A stretch of DNA of 11,737 bases from Omnitrophica bacterium GWA2_41_15 (lineage in GTDB: Bacteria; Omnitrophota; Gorgyraeia; Gorgyraeales; Gorgyraeaceae): the NCBI GenBank assembly GCA_919902485.1, contig CAKKRB010000004.1:1-11737 (forward strand), written 5' to 3'. The position numbers and the translations under genes were made by a program. The first letter of the stretch is position 1. Each line of letters opens with the position of its first letter. The notes below the pieces were generated by a model. The model was given only the letters and a program-made list of their open reading frames with translations, ran no database searches and had not been told where the DNA came from. This document shows positions 11,675 through 11,737 of this stretch, one piece after another.

Positions 11675-11737
11675 TTATCCCGCTATCTTATCGAACTCTT
11701 CCACTGTGATTGCAGGCAGAGTGCTGAATCCGATATC
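11675..11737 (-). CDS. C-terminal end of an unidentified gene
   Basis: The last 20 codons of a minus-strand gene, DIGFSTLPAITVEEFDKIAG, and its TAA at 11675-11677; the rest lies beyond the right edge. The next gene begins 9 bp later, so they are likely cotranscribed. Too short to name a family. Confidence 0.6.
   Translation of the reverse strand, partial: DIGFSTLPAITVEEFDKIAG

Overview
The window most likely comes from an uncultivated, strictly or mainly anaerobic bacterium. Evidence is a 2-oxoacid:ferredoxin oxidoreductase subunit, rubredoxin next to a one-iron superoxide reductase, and thiol peroxidase. The mix of DUF3047, DUF5661, SIMPL and a small HAMP membrane protein resembles Omnitrophota-like candidate phyla, but that placement is inference. 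Nearly all genes lie on the minus strand, so gene order below follows transcription, from high to low coordinates. There are no tRNA or rRNA genes and no CRISPR array.

Right end (11737 to 9095). The tail of an unidentified gene is followed by a secreted protein of unknown function. Next is a 212-bp MITE-like element with 15-bp terminal inverted repeats and a TAAAT target duplication, inserted into an older inverted repeat. Then come a pyruvate kinase lacking its C-terminal domain and a SIMPL (DUF541) protein. The SIMPL gene has a promoter, a foldable leader and an intrinsic terminator before its start codon, the layout of an attenuator or riboswitch.

Middle (8317 to 5319). Two plus-strand genes, a 5'-truncated DUF3047 gene and a small HAMP-domain membrane protein, are separated by a dispersed repeat. 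Divergent from them is a minus-strand unit with a strong promoter and an upstream palindrome: a damaged small ORF, a DUF5661 protein with a Cys-Cys tail, an ArsP/DUF318-type permease, and an MFS transporter cut off after about 127 residues. This looks like a metal or metalloid handling locus in decay.

Left-middle (5318 to 3081). Thioredoxin reductase has an extended -10 promoter and an apparently leaderless mRNA. It is followed by a ZIP metal transporter, a secreted small protein with two CPMY motifs, and a 47-residue fragment resembling the start of an ArsB/NhaD-type permease.

Left end (3060 to 1). A promoter drives a tight operon: a PHP-phosphoesterase/aminoglycoside-phosphotransferase-like kinase fusion, thiol peroxidase, short-loop rubredoxin and superoxide reductase. 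The last three form an anaerobic oxygen-defence set: Tpx removes peroxides, while SOR reduces superoxide with electrons from rubredoxin. The rubredoxin gene was missed by length-filtered ORF calling and ends in a near-perfect palindrome that adds about ten residues. The window ends inside a 2-oxoacid:acceptor oxidoreductase gene. The most unusual items are the PHP-kinase fusion, the leader before the SIMPL gene, the palindrome-extended rubredoxin and the nested repeat at 10330-10615.
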